In this document: piece after piece, positions 60,892-64,000 of the stretch
Layout: each line of letters begins with the position of its first letter
How positions within the stretch are numbered: the stretch's first letter is position 1
Source of the DNA: Clostridium guangxiense
GTDB taxonomy: Bacteria; Bacillota; Clostridia; Clostridiales; Clostridiaceae
Length of the DNA stretch: 64,000 nt
NCBI RefSeq assembly: GCF_021043395.1
Contig: NZ_JAJNKE010000003.1
Location: 46,811 to 110,810 of the forward strand
Direction of reading: 5' to 3'
Notes under the pieces: model-generated
Database searches by the model: none
What the model saw: only the letters and a program-made list of their open reading frames with translations
What the model was told of the DNA's origin: nothing
Translations under genes and position numbers: made by a program

Positions 60892-61413
60892 TTAGATAAT
60901 AATCTTTATATAATGATATTTTACTGCTTTCCAAGAGTTTTTATAATAAATATTTATAGCTTCAGGTGTATGCTGAGAGACTAAAGGAACTCCGTTAAAA
61001 ATAGAAGTTACTATTGTAGAATGAAATATTTTTTTGTTGTTACCCTCATAAAAAATTAAATCACCTAATTCAAGATTATTTGCATTTGAAACTTCTAATC
61101 CTTTAATATAAGGAGAATTAGTTTCTTCATTATTTCTTAAATAATAGTATAGTGAATGAGCTACTGCCCATGATATAGACCAAGTATCGTCCATGACATT
61201 GTTTGTATTTTTATTGTTATACCACCAATTCCAACTACTTCCATAGCTCATTTTGGCTCCGCCAGCAAAAAGACATTGAGATATAAAATTAGTACAATCG
61301 CCGCCGTTATCATCTATTAATTGGAAATATCTATATTTTGGATTTGGATTTAAGGCATAAGTTAAAGCATAAGATACAGCTTCAAATCTTAAGTATTTGT
61401 TTTGTCTTAACAT
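60892..61413 (-). CDS. Amidase_6-domain protein (putative Cys amidase)
   Basis: A 173-residue protein. A papain-like active site is suggested by DDNGGDCTNFISQCLFAGGA (Cys about residue 41) and His in KIFHSTIVTSI (about 131), the pattern of the putative amidase domain PF12671 common in Clostridium and Bacillus. The YNPNPKYRYF-like opening, here ALNPNPKYRYFQ, is also typical. No signal peptide is visible, and it is shorter than relatives with N-terminal extensions. Its target, perhaps a cell-wall or spore component, is unknown. Confidence 0.8.
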   Translation of the reverse strand: MLRQNKYLRFEAVSYALTYALNPNPKYRYFQLIDDNGGDCTNFISQCLFAGGAKMSYGSSWNWWYNNKNTNNVMDDTWSISWAVAHSLYYYLRNNEETNSPYIKGLEVSNANNLELGDLIFYEGNNKKIFHSTIVTSIFNGVPLVSQHTPEAINIYYKNSWKAVKYHYIKIII

Positions 61414-61472
61414 TGTATATCTCCTAAAAGTACTTATAATAAATTATATGAATGTCTATATAAAATTGATAT

Positions 61473-61519
61473 AAAAAAATGAGACTGTTGAACTAAAATG
61501 CAACAGCCTCATTTTTTAT
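61473..61519 (-). terminator. Terminator of the feo operon
   Basis: ATGAGACTGTTG and CAACAGCCTCAT form the stem around an 10-base loop, with six or seven A/T on both outer sides. The stem sequence resembles the outer arm of element A (GAGGCTGTTGCA). Confidence 0.85.
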
Positions 61520-61529
61520 AAATAAAATT

Positions 61530-61676
61530 CTATGAATTTTTATTGCAACAAGATTTTGTCTTTGATGGACATGAACTGCAGTTACATGAACCATGTGAAC
61601 TCTTTTTTATATTTTTTATGAATATGAATAAAGCAGTGAAAATTATTAAAGCTGTTATTATTAATTCTAATATCAT
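61530..61676 (-). CDS. FeoB-associated Cys-rich membrane protein
   Basis: A 48-residue protein, ATG at 61676-61674 after ATCGAGGTGATTTTA. One membrane helix (LELIITALIIFTALFIFI) is followed by a tail with HGSCNCSSCPSKTKSCC, five or six Cys. This fits the small FeoB-associated Cys-rich family (PF12669) found after feoB in Firmicutes. It lies 20 bases after feoB. It may bind iron or link with FeoB; the precise role is not known. Confidence 0.85.
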   Translation of the reverse strand: MILELIITALIIFTALFIFIKNIKKSSHGSCNCSSCPSKTKSCCNKNS

Positions 61677-61695
61677 TAAAATCACCTCGATTAAT

Positions 61696-63459
61696 CTAAA
61701 ATATTGAAATCCCTATATTGTATACTATAAATGAAGCTATCCATGCTACACAAATTTGATAGACTATCATAAATGCCATCATTTTAAAGCCGTATTCTTT
61801 TTTCATTGTACCAAGTGCAGATATGCATGGTGGATATAAAAGGGTAAATACTAAAAATGAGTATGCAGTAACTGGGGTAAAAATTGTTGGAAGTATGCTT
61901 GGTAAATGTGATCCATATAAGACCCCCATAGTACTTACAACTACTTCCTTAGCTGCAAGTCCACTTAAAAGGGCAACTGAATTTTGCCATGTGCCAAATC
62001 CAAGTGGTGCAAAGAATGCTACAAGAACATGTCCAATTTCAGCTAAAAAGCTGTATTTTATATCTACAAAGCCGTTGATGCCAAAGTGGGATAAAACCCA
62101 AATTATAACTGAAACAGAAAATATTATAGTTCCTGCCTTCTTAAGAAAGCCTTTGCCCTTTTCCCAAGTATGAAAAAGTAAATTCTTTGGTTCTGGAAAT
62201 TTGTAATCAGGAAGCTCTATTATTAATGGCTCTTCACCTTTTTTAAATAATGTGTTTTTAAAGGATTTTCCTACGATAAAAGCAACTATAATTCCCAATA
62301 AATATAATGAGCCTATGACTAATCCTTGATGTTTCGGAAACAAAGCTGCAGTAAGTAAAGCATAAACAGGAAGTTTAGCATTACAAGACATAAATGGAAT
62401 AAGTAGTGCGGCTAATTTTCTATCTTTTTCACTTTCCAGTGTTCTTGCAGACATTATTGCAGGTACTCCACAGCCAAAGCCCATTACCATTGGGATAAAG
62501 GCTTTGCCTGACAGTCCCATTTTTCTCATTATTATGTCCATAAGTAGAGCAGCTCTAGCCATATAGCCACTGTCTTCCAAAATTGATATACAAAAGAATA
62601 ATGCCAAAATTATAGGCAGAAAGACAATAACCGAGCCAACACCCCCAACTATTCCATCTATTAAAAGTGAACTGAACCACGGGCTTGTAGATGAAAATAA
62701 TAAATGCAATTTTGGGATAAGTAAGTTGTTTAAAAGCGTATCAGCTAAATCTTGAAGTGGTCCGCCAACCCACGAAAATGTAAATTTGAAAATTAACCAT
62801 ATAATTATAAAAAATGCAGGGTAGGCAAGAAATTTATTTAAAAATATTTTATCAATTATTTCTGTATAGGAAATTATAAATTTATTCGATTTAGTTATAC
62901 ATTTATTTAAGACTGATTCAATATATGCATAGGTTTCTTTTTCTGACTGAAAGTTACATTCATTATCATAACTTGAAGCCATAAAACTTTGGTTCAATAA
63001 AATTTTTTCAATTTCGCCTATGTTTTTATTTTTTGCAGCTACGATAGGTACAATTTTTACGTTTAATTCACGTGAAAGCTTAGCATAATCTATAATAAAT
63101 CCTTTTTTCTTTGCTACATCTATCATATTTAAAACGAGTATTATTGGCTTTCTAAATTCTTTGAGCTGCATTGTAAGGTATAGATTTCTATCTAAATTAG
63201 ATGCATCAACTATATTAATAATTACGTCAACATTTTCATTTAGTAAGAAGTTCTTTGAAACTTTTTCTTCATTGGAATAAGTATCCATGGCATATATACC
63301 GGGTAAATCCACTATTTCAATAGAGCTATTTAAAAATCCTTCTTTTTTTTCTACAGTTACGCCTGCCCAGTTACCTACATATTGATCAGAACCAGTTAGG
63401 GCATTAAATAAAGTGGTTTTCCCAACGTTTGGATTACCCATAAGTGCTGCAGTTATCAT
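61696..63459 (-). CDS. feoB: Ferrous iron transporter B
   Basis: A 587-residue FeoB. G-protein domain: G1 GNPNVGKTTLFNALTG (about 8-23), G3 DLPGIY, G4 NMID. After a spacer come the two Gate repeats with the Cys motifs MGFGCGVPAIMSARTLE and FMSCNAKLPVYALL, and the FeoB C-terminal core. It is shorter than the 700-plus residues of many FeoB proteins, as the inter-domain spacer and C terminus are compact. It imports Fe2+. The start ATG is one base after the feoA stop. Confidence 0.95.
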   Translation of the reverse strand: MITAALMGNPNVGKTTLFNALTGSDQYVGNWAGVTVEKKEGFLNSSIEIVDLPGIYAMDTYSNEEKVSKNFLLNENVDVIINIVDASNLDRNLYLTMQLKEFRKPIILVLNMIDVAKKKGFIIDYAKLSRELNVKIVPIVAAKNKNIGEIEKILLNQSFMASSYDNECNFQSEKETYAYIESVLNKCITKSNKFIISYTEIIDKIFLNKFLAYPAFFIIIWLIFKFTFSWVGGPLQDLADTLLNNLLIPKLHLLFSSTSPWFSSLLIDGIVGGVGSVIVFLPIILALFFCISILEDSGYMARAALLMDIIMRKMGLSGKAFIPMVMGFGCGVPAIMSARTLESEKDRKLAALLIPFMSCNAKLPVYALLTAALFPKHQGLVIGSLYLLGIIVAFIVGKSFKNTLFKKGEEPLIIELPDYKFPEPKNLLFHTWEKGKGFLKKAGTIIFSVSVIIWVLSHFGINGFVDIKYSFLAEIGHVLVAFFAPLGFGTWQNSVALLSGLAAKEVVVSTMGVLYGSHLPSILPTIFTPVTAYSFLVFTLLYPPCISALGTMKKEYGFKMMAFMIVYQICVAWIASFIVYNIGISIF

Positions 63460-63460
63460 T

Positions 63461-63685
63461 TTAAGCCTCCTTTAAAAATATATTTTTTGCATCTTTTTTT
63501 CTAAGTGCAATATTGAAATCTCTAATGTGAATTATAATAGGATCTCCTAAAGGAGCTGAGGTCTTTAATTTTACTTCTGTGCCTTCTATAAATCCGAGAG
63601 CGAATAATCGTTTTGACAATTTTTCATCGCCTACTATGTTTTTTATGATTCCTTTTTCACCATATTTTAAATCGTATAAGCTCAT
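63461..63685 (-). CDS. feoA: Ferrous iron transport protein A
   Basis: A 74-residue SH3-like protein: MSLYDLKYGEKGIIKNI, then LFALGFIEGTEVKLKTSAPL and GDPIIIHIRDFNIALRKKDA. FeoA is a small cytosolic partner of FeoB. ATG after AGGAGGTGTTAGG; first gene of the feo operon. Confidence 0.94.
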   Translation of the reverse strand: MSLYDLKYGEKGIIKNIVGDEKLSKRLFALGFIEGTEVKLKTSAPLGDPIIIHIRDFNIALRKKDAKNIFLKEA

Positions 63686-63701
63686 CCTAACACCTCCTAA
63701 A

Positions 63702-63757
63702 TGAAAATAATTATCATTTACTAATTAAATAATATCATCTAAAAGGTAAAATGTCAA
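63702..63757 (-). promoter_or_regulatory. feo promoter with Fur-like box
   Basis: On the - strand: TTGACA (63757-63752), 17 bases, TATTAT (63734-63729). TGAAAATAATTATCA at 63702-63716 differs from the 7-1-7 Fur core TGATAATNATTATCA at one position. It lies just downstream of the -10, where a repressor would block transcription. Iron repression of feoAB is the inference. Confidence 0.8.
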
Positions 63758-63764
63758 TAATCAT

Positions 63765-64000
63765 ACACGAGGTTTGGGCTTTGCCCATTATCCTTCTAGA
63801 AGCTAAAAAGACTACTCTCTTAGCAAGAAAAAGAACTTAAAATTATTGCTAACCGAGGACACGAGGTTTGGGCTTTGCCCATTATCCTTCTAGAAGCTAA
63901 AAAGACTACTCTCTTAGCAAGAAAAAGAACTTAAAATTATTGCTAACCGAGGACACGAGGTTTGGGCTTTGCCCATTATCCTTCTAGAAGCTAAAAAGAC
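63765..64000. repeat. 94-bp perfect tandem repeat, at least 2.5 copies
   Basis: Copies begin at 63765, 63859 and 63953, each 94 bases apart; the third is cut by the window end. The two full copies look identical. Each unit opens with ACACGAGGTTTGGGCTTTGC, contains the small hairpin GGGC-TTT-GCCC and the palindrome CTTCTAGAAG, then an A-rich segment and closes with GCTAACCGAGG. There is no open frame across units. Starts only 8 bases beyond the feo promoter. Confidence 0.9.

Noticed and set aside
63765..64000. CRISPR array
   Set aside because: The whole 94-bp period is repeated without variable spacers and no cas gene is nearby; it is a simple tandem repeat.

Overview
The window is low-GC DNA (roughly 30% G+C by eye) with clostridial features: dense strong AGGAGG-type ribosome binding sites, many TTG/GTG starts, Firmicute riboregulators (a T-box, a fluoride riboswitch and a yjdF-motif RNA) and a kdp operon laid out as kdpZYABCXDE, the order described for Clostridium acetobutylicum. 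A tandem-GNAT glucosamine N-acetyltransferase (GlmA type) next to a MurK-type kinase points the same way. I infer Clostridium sensu stricto, close to but not necessarily the same as C. acetobutylicum. I see no tRNA, rRNA, CRISPR array, prophage or intact transposon; there are decayed transposase remnants at 28.2-28.8 kb.

Layout. 0-6.5 kb: cell-wall sugar and peptide salvage operon (nagZ 3' part, murK, glmA, namZ, a class A beta-lactamase-fold hydrolase, a MurR/RpiR regulator, a dipeptide epimerase). None of the complete proteins has an export signal. 6.6-10 kb: two-component system plus BcrAB-type ABC exporter, with an 11-bp-spaced direct repeat before the exporter. 10.1-11.1 kb: D-lactate dehydrogenase. 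11.5-18.4 kb: putrescine module (aldehyde dehydrogenase, potDABC, class III aminotransferase) predicted to import putrescine and turn it into GABA. 18.4-24 kb: HD-GYP protein, tryptophan T-box with trpP, a 50-aa protein, queH, an intergenic stretch with one or two candidate small RNAs, and a P-loop kinase. 24.4-27.9 kb: pyruvate carboxylase. 27.9-29.2 kb: gene-poor stretch with a long hairpin, IS256 and IS21 transposase fragments and a 61-bp tandem repeat. 29.3-37.6 kb: kdp potassium-uptake operon. 37.7-41.4 kb: Asp/Glu racemase family protein, chemotaxis receptor and DeoR regulator. 41.5-42 kb: a roughly 490-bp palindrome built of smaller hairpins. 42.6-46.2 kb: enoyl-CoA hydratase, CoA-transferase and acyl-CoA dehydrogenase operon. 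46.3-53.4 kb: transporters (MFS, NhaA, two CrcB under a fluoride riboswitch, a metal-binding lipoprotein, EamA, AzlCD). 53.4-54.1 kb: a second complex palindromic element. 54-58 kb: yjdF RNA and gene, an APC antiporter and a PocR-domain histidine kinase. 58.2-61.4 kb: a truncated dehydrogenase remnant, MATE and EamA exporters and an amidase-like protein. 61.5-63.7 kb: feoA-feoB plus a Cys-rich small protein under a Fur-like box. 63.77 kb to the end: 94-bp perfect tandem repeats.

The gene content is mostly accessory metabolism and transport, each unit with its own local control. The least explained material is non-coding: large nested palindromes that share modules, a dispersed repeat core that is tandemly amplified at two places with different unit lengths (61 and 94 bp), and a promoter-to-terminator RNA gene candidate at 21.79-21.92 kb. 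All identifications come from reading the sequence; no database search was possible.
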